A stretch of DNA of 64,000 nucleotides from NCBI GenBank assembly GCA_003170295.1, contig PNAJ01000133.1, forward strand, positions 154,660 to 218,659, written 5' to 3'. Position 1 is the first letter of the stretch. Every line of letters starts with the position of its first letter. Positions 52,326 through 61,874 of the stretch are shown here, piece by piece. Under the pieces are notes generated by a model, which was not told the origin of the DNA, ran no database searches, and saw only the letters and a list, made by a program, of their open reading frames with translations. The stretch is from Bryobacterales bacterium. GTDB taxonomy: Bacteria; Acidobacteriota; Terriglobia; Bryobacterales; Bryobacteraceae. A program made the position numbers and the translations under genes.

Positions 52326-52856
52326 TCATGCGGTACGTCGGCGGATCAGGCGTTCGTCAATAAGGTGAATCCACTCGACGCTCGCTTTCAGCCGGTACCC
52401 AGGCTCAGATATCAACACCAAATAAGGGTCCATATTGACGCCTGCATGTCTGAACGCCAACTGCATCGCATCCCGAATCCGTTGCGCGAAAACCTTCACC
52501 GAAGCGTGGGTAAACTGCCTCCTTTGTTTCTGGGATTTCGGTGCGTTGGCCGCGTGCAGCGAGCAGAACGAGTCGGCGTTCATTTCCGCCGCCAGTTGCG
52601 ATGCGTTCCTCGGCAACCATCGATGGCGCGCGAGGTAGTCGAACTCGATCAGCGGTCCTAAGCCAAGTTTCAGCGGAAATTCTCGAGCGCGATCTACAAA
52701 TCGCACTTGAGCAACCTCTTCGCCAGCAAAACACCCGCTACTGCCCGGTTCCTGCCAGAGGTGAAGAATTACGAAGTGGGGGCCTCGTGCATTTAACCAT
52801 GCGGCCTCCGCAACCAATAGGTCCACCTCTTCGACTACGAGATCAAGGTCACTCAT
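52326..52856 (-). CDS. Winged-helix (OmpR-like) regulatory protein
   Basis: The 176-residue product has a helix FDYLARHRWLPRN, a further helix VKVFAQRIRDAMQLAFRHAG, and a wing segment PYLVLISEPGYRLKAS, the order of an OmpR-type winged helix. The ATG overlaps the receiver-like gene by eight bases. The two together look like a response regulator split into two polypeptides. The first ~60 residues are unassigned. Confidence 0.6.
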   Translation of the reverse strand: MSDLDLVVEEVDLLVAEAAWLNARGPHFVILHLWQEPGSSGCFAGEEVAQVRFVDRAREFPLKLGLGPLIEFDYLARHRWLPRNASQLAAEMNADSFCSLHAANAPKSQKQRRQFTHASVKVFAQRIRDAMQLAFRHAGVNMDPYLVLISEPGYRLKASVEWIHLIDERLIRRRTA

Positions 52857-53172
52857 ACACGAGTCGAGCCCCCTTGCGTTCCACTTGTAGCCTTACATCC
52901 GTTCCCCACTTTGACCGTGATAAGCAAAGAATTCCCGGCCTGGGAACACACATTAATGTCAGCTTGCGCAACTTGTCCAACGAGTCCCAATCCTCCGGCC
53001 GATTGGAGAAATTCAAAATGACAACTGTAAATTGAATATGCTCATCACTGAGACGGCGGAACAGATCTCGGGCGTTGGCATAGACCGTCAACTGATGATC
53101 ACGCCTCGCAAGCGCGGACGCAACCGTCTTGGCGTGGCTCTCGTCGGAATCAATCAGGATGATGCGCGCCAT
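52849..53172 (-). CDS. Atypical receiver-domain protein lacking the phospho-acceptor Asp
   Basis: I choose the ATG at 53172 (MARIILIDSDESHAKTV), which is the normal start of a receiver; 107 residues. The acidic pair DSD is present, but the strand that should carry the phospho-acceptor reads VVILNFSN, with Asn instead of Asp. It is thus a pseudo-receiver or one regulated without phosphate. It is coupled to the winged-helix gene. The region 53173-53253 is an optional extension. Confidence 0.55.
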   Translation of the reverse strand: MARIILIDSDESHAKTVASALARRDHQLTVYANARDLFRRLSDEHIQFTVVILNFSNRPEDWDSLDKLRKLTLMCVPRPGILCLSRSKWGTDVRLQVERKGARLVYE

Positions 53173-53311
53173 ACTAACTCGTTTCAATTCTCCTCTCGGG
53201 TTCTCGCAGCCTTTAAGCCTGCGGAGATGCTCTAATGCGAATATTGCGCGCAATTGGGGTTGCGCAGCAACTGTCCGTTGCCCTACAGTTTCTACAGTTG
53301 CTCAAGTCCGT

Positions 53312-54712
53312 ATGACGAACGTCTTGATTTCGTTTCAGAACCAGAATGTGAAGCTCGGCACAGGCCGGTGGATCTTTAAACGGTCGCAGACTATGCGATT
53401 CGAATGGCTCGCGCTATTGGGCTTCAAGCGGCTCGCTGTGCCGGGTGATCAGGCGTGGGTTACGTTGCAGGAGATAGCCCGACTCCCAAGCTGGAAGGGG
53501 CGAAAAGCGCCTCACATCGGAACCAACGTAGGGCGCTACTTGCAATCACTTGAGTTGAACAACAAACAGCTCGTGTCAGCTCAAACGAGATGGGCGGGCC
53601 CGTATCGACTAATACCTGATGCTCTCTCAGTGAAATTCGATATTCCTGTCGCGGAGGTTCGTCAGCGATTAAGGCTTGAGCTTCAGCCAGCGTCGTCGAC
53701 TGATCGTCTTGCGCTAATTCGCTACACAGGGCTATATGTTCGGGCCCGATGGCTCGGCTCTCAGGGCTTTCTAAATCGAGGCCTGGATCGTACGACCGGC
53801 GATACGGCCTATGAAAAACTCATGCGCATGGCGGACGATCGATCATACGGTTCAACGCTACGCCTCCTGGCATGTCTATCGGCAGTTGAAGTACAATATC
53901 GCCTAGGTCAGATTCGTGCGGCACGGAAAACGCTGCAGGACAACGCGCATCTCGTTCGTGGTACGCCGGACTCATCGCTCAAGGCACGCTACTATTTGGG
54001 ACTCGCCTGGGCACATCAGCGTGCTTCAACTGGAAAGTTCTCGGATCGCAGAGTCGAGGCCGCGCTCGGCAAGGCTAATTTTTATGCGGAGAATTGTGGG
54101 GATCGAGCATCCCTTGGGCAATTAGCGCTCCGGAGGTCTGGGTATCTCACCAAGGGACGGCGACACTTGGAGGCAGTCGGCGAATTGGTCCACGCTTTGG
54201 AGGCGTTCCTTATTACCGCGAACTATGATTATGTGCAGGCGACTTGTGGCAACCTCGGCAGTGTCCTTCACCGGCTCGGACCTGCGTTTTACCCAGAAGC
54301 CCGTTGCTGGTTGCTACTCGGTTTCAAGATCGCGCGAATAATGAAAGTGGGGAAAGACGATTCTCACGGCGAGATGATCCTGGGCAAGATCTATCTCGAA
54401 AACGGGGAGAAGGCCCGGTCCCAGCGATTACTCCGACGTGCGGAACGAATCGCGGATCGCGCCGGCAATCGAATCAACCTCGCAGACGTGAAGATGGTCT
54501 GGGGCCTCTGGCAGCAACGCTTCGGAAATCCCAAAGAGCAGATAAAGACATTGGCGAGCGCGCTCCGGATCTTCCGCGATCTAAAGGAGTTCGACACGGC
54601 GCAAAAGGAACATTACATGGAGTCTTGTTTCCCGGACGTCTGGCCGGACGTCTTGAAAGCGGTAAAGTCTCAGGCTAATCCGCTTCCTCCGCGCTCCGCG
54701 CTGGAAAGATGA
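53312..54712 (+). CDS. Winged-helix/TPR regulatory protein
   Basis: Starting at 53312 (MTNVLISFQNQNVKL), the 466-residue product has an N-terminal winged helix (VTLQEIARLPSW, then the wing WAGPYRLIPDAL) followed by many helical pairs with TPR-like sequence (ARYYLGLAWAHQR, GEMILGKIYLENGEKARSQ, ALRIFRDLKEFD). TPR repeats behind a DNA-binding domain occur in SARP and AfsR-type regulators, which sense peptides or stress. It is divergent from the receiver/winged-helix pair. The trigger is unknown. Confidence 0.6.
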   Translation: MTNVLISFQNQNVKLGTGRWIFKRSQTMRFEWLALLGFKRLAVPGDQAWVTLQEIARLPSWKGRKAPHIGTNVGRYLQSLELNNKQLVSAQTRWAGPYRLIPDALSVKFDIPVAEVRQRLRLELQPASSTDRLALIRYTGLYVRARWLGSQGFLNRGLDRTTGDTAYEKLMRMADDRSYGSTLRLLACLSAVEVQYRLGQIRAARKTLQDNAHLVRGTPDSSLKARYYLGLAWAHQRASTGKFSDRRVEAALGKANFYAENCGDRASLGQLALRRSGYLTKGRRHLEAVGELVHALEAFLITANYDYVQATCGNLGSVLHRLGPAFYPEARCWLLLGFKIARIMKVGKDDSHGEMILGKIYLENGEKARSQRLLRRAERIADRAGNRINLADVKMVWGLWQQRFGNPKEQIKTLASALRIFRDLKEFDTAQKEHYMESCFPDVWPDVLKAVKSQANPLPPRSALER

Positions 54713-54821
54713 CGCATTTGTCGCGCTTGAAGGATGGCGGATTGTCGCTCATACTGAGGTAATCTACCTCCGTCGTTGAGCCCACCAGAGCCTATGGTGC
54801 CGGGCTTACTCTCGATCTTCC

Positions 54822-55607
54822 TTGAACGTGACATCTCAACCGCTGCAACAACTGAATCGCTTGCAGACTCGATGGAAGCCGTTGCTCTCGCGCCCCGATT
54901 GGTATCTTTCAATCATTCCCGAAATAGAGGAGTTAGTCGGCGAGCTTGTGAACGAGCCCACCAGCCTGCGAGACGCCGTGAAAGCTCGACTCTATGATTT
55001 TTTTGAGTTCCACCTCGTGAGGGGCGACATCGCTCTCGGGCCTCCTTGCAGCGTCGACGGAGATCGGAAGCCGATTGACACCATCGTGATCCATCACACG
55101 AGCAATCCGCGCGGAATGCGGCCAAGCCGCCTGTCCGCCATCGAACTGATCCGGCTCTATGCGCCCTATTTCGCGAAACCAACCTACCGGGGCGATAAAT
55201 CTCGGCAGGGTCAACCGATCTATTCAGGCCACGTGCGCAACGGAGAGCAGGTCTTCTGGCCTTACCACTGGATTGTGCGCCATGATGGACGCACCGAGCG
55301 GCTCCTTCAGGATTCGGAGATTGGTTGGCACGCGGGCAATTGGGAAGTCAACTGCAGAAGTGTTGCAATCGCGCTCGACGGCGACTATGAGGAGGATCGA
55401 CCCTCGTTCATCGAACTCCAAGGAATCGGCGCGCTGATCAGGAGACACTATCCGAAGGTCTCATTATTGCGCGTGGTTGGCCATAGGGAAGTCAATCCGA
55501 AGACCAGTTGCCCCTCCAATCTGTTTCTTGATAGCGCGAACGTTGCGGGCTGGAAATCTGATCTTCTCGCTCTGATGGGGAAGGGAGACGCCGCAACGGT
55601 CGGATAG
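54822..55607 (+). CDS. N-acetylmuramoyl-L-alanine amidase (Amidase_2/PGRP fold)
   Basis: The 261-residue product has the Amidase_2 elements TIVIHHTSN, YHWIVRHDGRTE, IGWHAGNW and VGHREVNPKTSCPSN, which provide the two His, Cys/Asp-type zinc ligands and the Tyr/Lys. It cleaves the amide between muramic acid and the stem peptide. No signal peptide is seen, so it acts inside the cell or is exported with help. Its place after the TPR regulator suggests a peptidoglycan-sensing or lysis function. Confidence 0.85.
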   Translation: MNVTSQPLQQLNRLQTRWKPLLSRPDWYLSIIPEIEELVGELVNEPTSLRDAVKARLYDFFEFHLVRGDIALGPPCSVDGDRKPIDTIVIHHTSNPRGMRPSRLSAIELIRLYAPYFAKPTYRGDKSRQGQPIYSGHVRNGEQVFWPYHWIVRHDGRTERLLQDSEIGWHAGNWEVNCRSVAIALDGDYEEDRPSFIELQGIGALIRRHYPKVSLLRVVGHREVNPKTSCPSNLFLDSANVAGWKSDLLALMGKGDAATVG

Positions 55608-55836
55608 TTCTGCGTCTTTCCAGCCCCATCGTGTAGAACTACTCAGCAGCAGCGCCAGCAAAGATGCACTGCGGGAAATGTCACAAGCGCCAGTCCGCGT
55701 CTGTTTAGCGTTCTTTCACGGTGTGAGCGGCGGCTCATCGGCAGTGACCTGCAGATATCGAACCAGTGGGCGGCGAGGAGCCAACTTCGAAACCTTTTGT
55801 CCCATCAGCTCGTTACCTATGCGGAGGTTCTGCGCT

Positions 55837-55962
55837 ATGTGGTTGTTTGTGTTCGTGATGGTAGTTATTGCGCTCGTGTATGGTGCCGACTGGTGGGTTG
55901 AGCGACAGGTTAAACGCAAGGCCGCTAGGCGCAGCAAGTGCGCTGGGCACGAGACGACGTAG
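55837..55962 (+). CDS. Small single-pass membrane protein
   Basis: The ATG at 55837, with GGAGG nine bases upstream, gives 41 residues: a hydrophobic helix (MWLFVFVMVVIALVYGADWW) followed by a basic Lys/Arg tail. It is followed 54 bases on by a strong terminator. Such small proteins are sometimes membrane effectors. The longer frame from 55678 is less likely. Confidence 0.45.
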   Translation: MWLFVFVMVVIALVYGADWWVERQVKRKAARRSKCAGHETT

Positions 55963-56015
55963 TGGCGTGAATACCGGGCCCGCGCGTTCATCTTGGAGTA
56001 AGTCGATTCGTTCGT

Positions 56016-56041
56016 GACCATCCTTCGGGATGGTCTTTTTC
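56016..56041 (+). terminator. Rho-independent terminator
   Basis: GACCATCC-TTCG-GGATGGTC followed by TTTTTC is a perfect 8-bp stem with a UUCG tetraloop and a T-run. It ends plus-strand transcription after the small membrane protein gene. It lies between this gene and the end of the convergent seven-gene operon. Confidence 0.92.
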
Positions 56042-56061
56042 TGTGAAACAGTCCCTGTGAC

Positions 56062-56619
56062 CTAATTGGCACCCGTCGTTTGCCCCGGATCAGATTCGAT
56101 CTCGGCCGCGATCTTGTCCTGAAGCGTGTCGTCTTTATATCGCATGACAAAATGGGCAATCGTGAGACCCGCAAAGTTGAGCGTGAGGCATCCTACAATG
56201 AAACAATCAAGGGCGTATAAGGCCGGCGGAGCCAGCTTCGGAGCGTAGTATATACGGGAAAAACTGTCGTACACGATTCTTCCGCAGACAACCAGTATCA
56301 GGGCGAACAAAAACGGCGAGACGGCCATGATGGTATCTGAGGTCCATTGCAGGTGCTCCATCTTTTCTGTTCGATGTCGCTCTTCGGGTAGAGCATTCCA
56401 TAGCAAGCCATGCCGGATCTTATATTGCACGTCGGCCGCGTTCAGATTCACCTGCCGCAGATAGAGCGCCAATGCGGCGAGCAACGAGAGGATGATGAAT
56501 TCCGGCGGACCACTCAAGAGCAGTTCCCCTTTAGGTGGTGGTAACGGGAGTATCCAGAGCAGTGCTGCGGACGCTACACCTGCGCCAGCTACGGTGAGCA
56601 ATCGACGCTTGGTTCGCAT
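56062..56619 (-). CDS. Membrane protein, last gene of the NACHT-FGE operon
   Basis: Taking the ATG at 56619 (MRTKRRLLTVAGAGVASAAL), the product is 185 residues with about four hydrophobic helices (LLWILPLP, FIILSLLAALALYLRQV, FLFALILVVCG, LYALDCFIVGCLTLNFAG). No family recognised. It lies about 100 bases beyond the oxidase stop and faces a terminator on the opposite strand. It could be a transporter component or an effector. Confidence 0.6.
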   Translation of the reverse strand: MRTKRRLLTVAGAGVASAALLWILPLPPPKGELLLSGPPEFIILSLLAALALYLRQVNLNAADVQYKIRHGLLWNALPEERHRTEKMEHLQWTSDTIMAVSPFLFALILVVCGRIVYDSFSRIYYAPKLAPPALYALDCFIVGCLTLNFAGLTIAHFVMRYKDDTLQDKIAAEIESDPGQTTGAN

Positions 56620-56721
56620 AGATTCGTCGTTTGAATGAGTGTAGCACCGCCGTTGGGATGGCGAAAGTAGCAGGGCTCTGAAACGCAGCACGTCCAGCTT
56701 TGGGCATCACGCGTACGCTCT

Positions 56722-57762
56722 CTAAATCGCCCTAATGAGGGCCTGCACAGCTTCGGCACATCCCCACGACAGGCTGAAACCAGACCCACCGTGCCCATAG
56801 TTGTGAATCACGGGGATACGGGCGAGCGAGTAATCACTTTCGAGTCGAACACCCTTAGTGCGGCAAGGTCGGATTCCGACGACTGGCGGTCTAGATTGAT
56901 CTGACTGAGACCGATCTCGCAGCCAAGGCACAAACAGGCCCGCCCGCCGAATAGTATCGGTCCAATCCAAAGTGAGCTGCAGATCCTCCTTTCCCTGCTC
57001 CGCGCAACCGCCTACCATCACCTCATCAAATCGCGGGATCATGTAAGCCATTCCACCAGGGTGATCATCGTCACCAATGTACACACTTGGCGAACCATCA
57101 GCTCGCTTTAACACGAAATACTGACCCTTATAAGGCACGCAGTCTCTGTCGGGAACGAGCTCCCTCGCGCCAAACCCCGAACAGTTGATTATAAGGTCAA
57201 ACTCGGATTCTAATTCGCTGAGCGCCGCAAGTCGTTGTCTGCTCACCTCCACATGTTTATTCCGAACAGATTCCTCCAGCCAGGATAGATACCGATCCAT
57301 ACGAGCAGCTGGGGCCTCGATTCGGTACCCCCATCTAACGGGATGGCGCGCAAGCATGGCCATGTCGTCCGACGGCAGGCCATCAACCACAGCCGGATTA
57401 TAGGTAGCGACCTGCTCGGGCGTAAGCATTTCGAATAGACGCGGAATATGCGACCAAGTTGGAACCTGTGGAGATCCGCGGCGGAAAAGCTCAACTCCTT
57501 GAACGAGTTCAACGCCGGTTTTGGACGAATCCTGTGCCAATTCGTAGAACATCCCCAGTGACCGTTGAGCCCATGACAAAACTTCTTCCGTTTCAGGCAC
57601 TAGGTACACGTGCCAAACTGCCGTCGCCTTCCAGGAGTCGGATTCGGGCCCGATGCGCTCGCCTATTACGCAGACGCTGTGGTCGTCTGAAATCCTATAC
57701 GCGCAAGTCAGCCCGACAACACCTCCGCCAACGACAGCCACTCTTTTTTTTGATCGCATCAT
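56722..57762 (-). CDS. D-amino-acid oxidase family flavoenzyme
   Basis: The 346-residue product has the DAO layout: an N-terminal Rossmann motif (VAVVGGGVVGLTCAYRI), a middle domain with NCSGFGARELVPDRD, and the signature HNYGHGGSGFSLSWGCA at the end, where the FAD and substrate residues lie (Arg in PVVGIRPCRTKG). It oxidatively deaminates a D-amino acid or cyclic amine to an imino acid with release of peroxide. It starts 5 bases after the aldolase stop. Its coupling to the aldolase suggests a shared metabolite. Confidence 0.85.
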   Translation of the reverse strand: MMRSKKRVAVVGGGVVGLTCAYRISDDHSVCVIGERIGPESDSWKATAVWHVYLVPETEEVLSWAQRSLGMFYELAQDSSKTGVELVQGVELFRRGSPQVPTWSHIPRLFEMLTPEQVATYNPAVVDGLPSDDMAMLARHPVRWGYRIEAPAARMDRYLSWLEESVRNKHVEVSRQRLAALSELESEFDLIINCSGFGARELVPDRDCVPYKGQYFVLKRADGSPSVYIGDDDHPGGMAYMIPRFDEVMVGGCAEQGKEDLQLTLDWTDTIRRAGLFVPWLRDRSQSDQSRPPVVGIRPCRTKGVRLESDYSLARIPVIHNYGHGGSGFSLSWGCAEAVQALIRAI

Positions 57763-57767
57763 AGTCT

Positions 57768-58496
57768 CTAGTTACCGATGGTGCGCGAGAAAGCCTCGAA
57801 CAAAAGAGGAGCGACTCGTGCGCGGTCGCTGACCAGGGCACGGTGTGCGTCCTCAATCGCGGAGTCGCTGGGGCCGCTCAACGGAAGACCTTGGGAGAGC
57901 GCGAGGACCTGGAGCTTGCACGCTTCCTCCAGGTAGTAAGCCATGTAGAACGCTTCCTCAACCGTATCAGCCACGATCAAAGCCCCGTGATTGCGCAATA
58001 GAGCGGCGCCGCCGCGAACTACAAAAGACTCCATGCGTTCTGTCAGCGACTGAGATCGAAATACGCCATTATAATCGATTAACTGCAAATCCCCAGAAAA
58101 CTCCAGTGCCGTTTGTGTAAGTGGTAGAAGGCCTCGTTCGGTGCATCCGACGGCGAGGCAATGCGGGGCATGGGTATGAATGATGACGCCCGGCCGCATT
58201 CGTAAACAGTGAATCGCAGAATGTAAATGTAATCCGTCCGGGTTGACTTTCAGACCAACAGCCTCGGATGCGGTATATGACCGAAGCGGCAGAACGTGAA
58301 TATCGTCGGCAGCAATCTCCATTGGCAAAACGCCTTCAGGATTGATGTACAACTGCCAACCGTCGTTAGACGATTCTAGGCACGCGGAGATATGATTGAA
58401 AATGGTATCCACAAGACCCAATCGGCCCAACACGCGCCACGCGGTTGCCAAGAGAGAGGTGGGAGTGACGATCGTCTGACGTGAGTTCGATTTCAT
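57768..58496 (-). CDS. Class II aldolase/adducin family protein
   Basis: The 242-residue product has the class II aldolase zinc ligands HTHAPH, plus the third His in RNHGALI, and the family opening LGRLGLVDTIFNHISA. Relatives include L-fuculose phosphate aldolase and several adducin-like decarboxylases. The start shares ATGA with the NACHT-FGE stop, so expression is translationally coupled. The substrate is unknown; a sugar- or amino-acid-derived hydroxyacid would fit the neighbours. Confidence 0.85.
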   Translation of the reverse strand: MKSNSRQTIVTPTSLLATAWRVLGRLGLVDTIFNHISACLESSNDGWQLYINPEGVLPMEIAADDIHVLPLRSYTASEAVGLKVNPDGLHLHSAIHCLRMRPGVIIHTHAPHCLAVGCTERGLLPLTQTALEFSGDLQLIDYNGVFRSQSLTERMESFVVRGGAALLRNHGALIVADTVEEAFYMAYYLEEACKLQVLALSQGLPLSGPSDSAIEDAHRALVSDRARVAPLLFEAFSRTIGN

Positions 58497-61195
58497 TTCA
58501 TTTGATAAAGGGCAATTCGAAACCCCAGATCTTCGTATGCGTTGTATGGTGGATCAAAGCTTCGAAACGTTATTTCAGTCGATTCCTCTTCAGAAGATAG
58601 CCACGACGATCCGCGCGAAATCCGATCATCCAATCCTTCAAAATCAATCTCTTGGTCAAAACTATGGGAAGAATAAACACCAGCCCTCGACGCGGTCCAC
58701 TCCCAAACGTTTCCGACTAGGTCAAATACCGACAGCTCGCATTTGACCGATTGAAATAAACCAACAGCGCAAGACCGGAATACTGGAGCCGTGTCGCCGT
58801 TGCTGAAGGCCGCTCTTACATGCGCGGAATCTGCTGGCGTGCCATCAATCCAAGGATATTTCGCGCCGTCGCCTGCCAGTCTGGCCATTGTTTCCCATTC
58901 GGCTTCGATAGGAAGGCGCACGCGCATGTTTTCATCAATCGCGCCAGTCCCCCTCAGGATGTCCTCCAACCACATGCAATACGCGCACGCCTCCCACCAA
59001 TTTACTCCCACTACAGGCTGATTTGGTCGATTGAATGAGGGATCAATCCAGTACATCGGTAGGTCTCTGTTAATCATTTGCATGCACCGCTCTGGTATCT
59101 CATCCGGCACAAGCCTCTGACCTGCCAATTCACTTGAAAAGTGCGTCGCGGCAACTGTGCGCGCCTTTTCTACCAAACTTCTGGTTGTTGCGCCTTCTCT
59201 TTGCGCCCACGACCAAGCCAACTCGCAGGGCCAATATCGCTGGTTTTTATAGCCACCCGCGATCACAAAGCCATTATATTCGCGGTTCGTGACTAAAAAG
59301 GATCCCATCGCAAATTGATTCAAGTACCCTGAAATAGGCGGAGCGGCTGGACAGCTTTGGTACTTTGCGACTCTAGTACGGTGATTTGCGGAGCGCCCGA
59401 TCTCCCGCTGTCCCGCTTTGACCCATTGCACTCTCTCCAAAATACCCTTCTCGAGTCTAGGGTCGCCAAGGACACCCAGTAGATCGCCTAAGCGGATGCG
59501 GTGGTTGAGATGCAACTCAGTTCGTCCGAGGAGTCGACAGAGTTCATCGCGGACGGTCTCGATTTGTCGCTTCAGATCGTGTGTGAATTTTGAAACGGGT
59601 ACGATAGAGCAGACTTCAACCAACATCTCAGCGCGGGCTAGTGACGCAGTAACGCTGCCAGATTGAACATCAGTGAACAACTCGCCAACGAATGCGCTGA
59701 TTTCATATAGGCCATCAGCATCGACCGCACGTAGGCCCGCCCAATAGCGAATGGGGCCATGCCAAAGTTCATTTAGAGCAAGTACCCGTCGATCAGGGAC
59801 CGACAGTTTCGATAAGGCGCGGCCGGCCATAACCTCCCGGAAGACATTGTGAACGAAATCAAACTCATCCAGAGAGACACTTACGAGAATTCCGTGGCCA
59901 CGCCGCAAAAATGAGGTGACGCGTGTGATGGCATCCTCCTGCGTCTCATAGTCAGAACGTAAAAGCTTCTTAACAGTGCAAGCTCGCTTCGTCACCTCTC
60001 GTAGTTCTGAATCACTGAAGACTTTCGCCTTTCCCTCGACAACGCGGTTATGCGCGAGCCAACCAAGGTCGGTAATCGCTTGCAAAAGCCAAGACCCATT
60101 CTCGACCACAAACTGTTTCTGACTCGTAACGAGATGCTTATCTATCAAGAACCAATTAACGGCGCGCCAGCAGAGCTGACTCACTGACGACGGTAAATCA
60201 TTCGCATCCGAATACACAGTTTGCAGGATGTTCAACATCAGCGGCGTCAAACACACGGAAGCAAGTTCGAAGTTTCCCCGCAACGCGCCAAGAATGGCAA
60301 GATATCTCTCATCCAACACACGGAGGATTTTCGTGTCACCTCTCAAATGCTCCTGCGACCGAGCTTTGGCGGCATCGTGCCACTGTCGCACCGCGGCGTT
60401 CATCTGATCCGGAGAAAAATGCGCGAGATAATAGTACGGAAGAGCGCCTAGGTTTGACTCCCGATCATCAAAGTAGTCCCGAGAACGGCAAGTAACAATG
60501 GATTTATTAGGAAGCTTCTCTTCGCCATTCGAAGCTTGCACGTATCGTAGCGCTCGAACTAGCGCGGCCGCTTCCCGGCGAAGGGGCAGCGTCTCCCCGT
60601 CAGCCGAGACTCGCCGCGAGACGGGAAGCTCGTCAAGGCCATCAAAAATGACACATGCGTCTGCCAAATGCTTTCGCAAGTCTTCGACTACCGTAGCTTC
60701 GTGTTCTAAGCCAACGTACTTGGCTGCGCAGTGCACGACTGCTTCCTGGTATGTCATGCCGGATGTTCGTAGGTTGTTCAAAGGGACTAATAGACCAAAA
60801 TACTCAGCCTCCGCGTTACAAAATCTCTCGATAAAAAAACACGTAAGAAAGCGGGCGAGCGTTGACTTGCCACAGCCGGGATCCGCGAGCACGAGAATAC
60901 ACGGGTTCGTATCCAGTAGTAGCGTGTTCAATACCACATCCTCACCAGCTTCGTCTTGACGCTTGAATCGAGGAGGCACCCAGATAGTATTCAAGGGACT
61001 GTTTGGAACTTCGACGCCCTTGGCTCGGACCAAATACTCAGCAGGATCTCCATACTCCAAATGGTTTAAGCGATCTCCGGCGGCTCTGAAATAAGTCGCC
61101 AGCCCAAGGCTAAGCTGGCGCGAAGACTTTGCAATAGGCTGGCGTGACGTTATGACTTCTTGTTCAGGCGTTCGATGCTTATCCAGATTCGCCAT
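58493..61195 (-). CDS. NACHT NTPase fused to a formylglycine-generating-enzyme (FGE) domain
   Basis: The 900-residue product has a short N-terminal region, a STAND NTPase of the NACHT type with Walker A ADPGCGKSTLARF (residues ~104-116) and Walker B CVIFDGLDELPVS (181-193), a helical middle (~350-620), and a C-terminal FGE/SUMF1-like C-type lectin fold (from ~625): MGSFLVTNREYNGF, PVVGVNWWEACAYCMWLE, RLPIEAEWE, VWEWTAS, RGSSW, and the end LGFRIAL. In known examples the FGE part acts as ligand sensor or is diversified by retroelements, while NACHT oligomerises. No reverse transcriptase is present. It probably senses a signal and controls or recruits the enzymes coded downstream. Confidence 0.9.
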   Translation of the reverse strand: MANLDKHRTPEQEVITSRQPIAKSSRQLSLGLATYFRAAGDRLNHLEYGDPAEYLVRAKGVEVPNSPLNTIWVPPRFKRQDEAGEDVVLNTLLLDTNPCILVLADPGCGKSTLARFLTCFFIERFCNAEAEYFGLLVPLNNLRTSGMTYQEAVVHCAAKYVGLEHEATVVEDLRKHLADACVIFDGLDELPVSRRVSADGETLPLRREAAALVRALRYVQASNGEEKLPNKSIVTCRSRDYFDDRESNLGALPYYYLAHFSPDQMNAAVRQWHDAAKARSQEHLRGDTKILRVLDERYLAILGALRGNFELASVCLTPLMLNILQTVYSDANDLPSSVSQLCWRAVNWFLIDKHLVTSQKQFVVENGSWLLQAITDLGWLAHNRVVEGKAKVFSDSELREVTKRACTVKKLLRSDYETQEDAITRVTSFLRRGHGILVSVSLDEFDFVHNVFREVMAGRALSKLSVPDRRVLALNELWHGPIRYWAGLRAVDADGLYEISAFVGELFTDVQSGSVTASLARAEMLVEVCSIVPVSKFTHDLKRQIETVRDELCRLLGRTELHLNHRIRLGDLLGVLGDPRLEKGILERVQWVKAGQREIGRSANHRTRVAKYQSCPAAPPISGYLNQFAMGSFLVTNREYNGFVIAGGYKNQRYWPCELAWSWAQREGATTRSLVEKARTVAATHFSSELAGQRLVPDEIPERCMQMINRDLPMYWIDPSFNRPNQPVVGVNWWEACAYCMWLEDILRGTGAIDENMRVRLPIEAEWETMARLAGDGAKYPWIDGTPADSAHVRAAFSNGDTAPVFRSCAVGLFQSVKCELSVFDLVGNVWEWTASRAGVYSSHSFDQEIDFEGLDDRISRGSSWLSSEEESTEITFRSFDPPYNAYEDLGFRIALYQMK

Positions 61196-61216
61196 ATAAC
61201 AAAATGCGATTGGGCG

Positions 61217-61849
61217 CTACGTCAGCAATTCAAACGACACGCCCGCGGCATGACTACACTTCAGGCTCTCGTCGGATGTAGGCTCAAGAAAGCCACGAGC
61301 GGAACGAATCCAAAAACGGCCAGACCGCGATTGAAACGCTAGGGACGGCTCGGGCGCTTTACTTGGTTCCGTATTGTCTAAGAATGGAAGGTTAAAGAAG
61401 TTCTCGCCGGGTATCAACGGGCGTTTGACCGTGCTGCAGATGTGGTTGGGGTCGTCTCCGAAACTGACCTTCCAATTATATATTGGCGCCGATGTCGAGT
61501 TTTGCACTCGCAAGTCCCACACTCTTCCAATAAAGCCGTTTGATTCGTCGCGAACTTCCTTGGATGTAAGCCATTGAAAGAGAGCCGTCTCAGCTTCAAT
61601 ACTTTTGACACTTTCAGATAAGGCTTGTGTTCTCCGCTGCCAATACAAAGTGGCGAGAGCGGCAAAAACGGCCCCAGTTGTCCCGATGCCTGAAATTGCC
61701 TCGCTCCAGTTTCCAAACTTACTGTAGTCAAGGCCCTTGCCCCAAAGTTGGATGCCCCAGCGTTCAAGAGTGATTAAATAGCCGAGGGCTAGGATCAACA
61801 ATCCGCACGTAAGCAGCAGAAATGCCTCACGCCGATTTGTCTCCTTCAT
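61217..61849 (-). CDS. Membrane-anchored protein of the NACHT-FGE operon
   Basis: The 210-residue product has two hydrophobic helices in the first 65 residues (FLLLTCGLLILALGYLITL, GIGTTGAVFAALATLYW) and a soluble C-terminal domain. GAGGTG precedes the ATG. It lies 21 bases upstream of the NACHT-FGE gene and could be its membrane effector or anchor. No family is recognised. Confidence 0.6.
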   Translation of the reverse strand: MKETNRREAFLLLTCGLLILALGYLITLERWGIQLWGKGLDYSKFGNWSEAISGIGTTGAVFAALATLYWQRRTQALSESVKSIEAETALFQWLTSKEVRDESNGFIGRVWDLRVQNSTSAPIYNWKVSFGDDPNHICSTVKRPLIPGENFFNLPFLDNTEPSKAPEPSLAFQSRSGRFWIRSARGFLEPTSDESLKCSHAAGVSFELLT

Positions 61850-61874
61850 GGTTCACCTCGTTAGGAGCTGCCGA

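Noticed and set aside
58493..61195. Diversity-generating retroelement acting on the FGE domain
   Set aside because: FGE domains are known targets, but no reverse transcriptase or template repeat is visible in the window.
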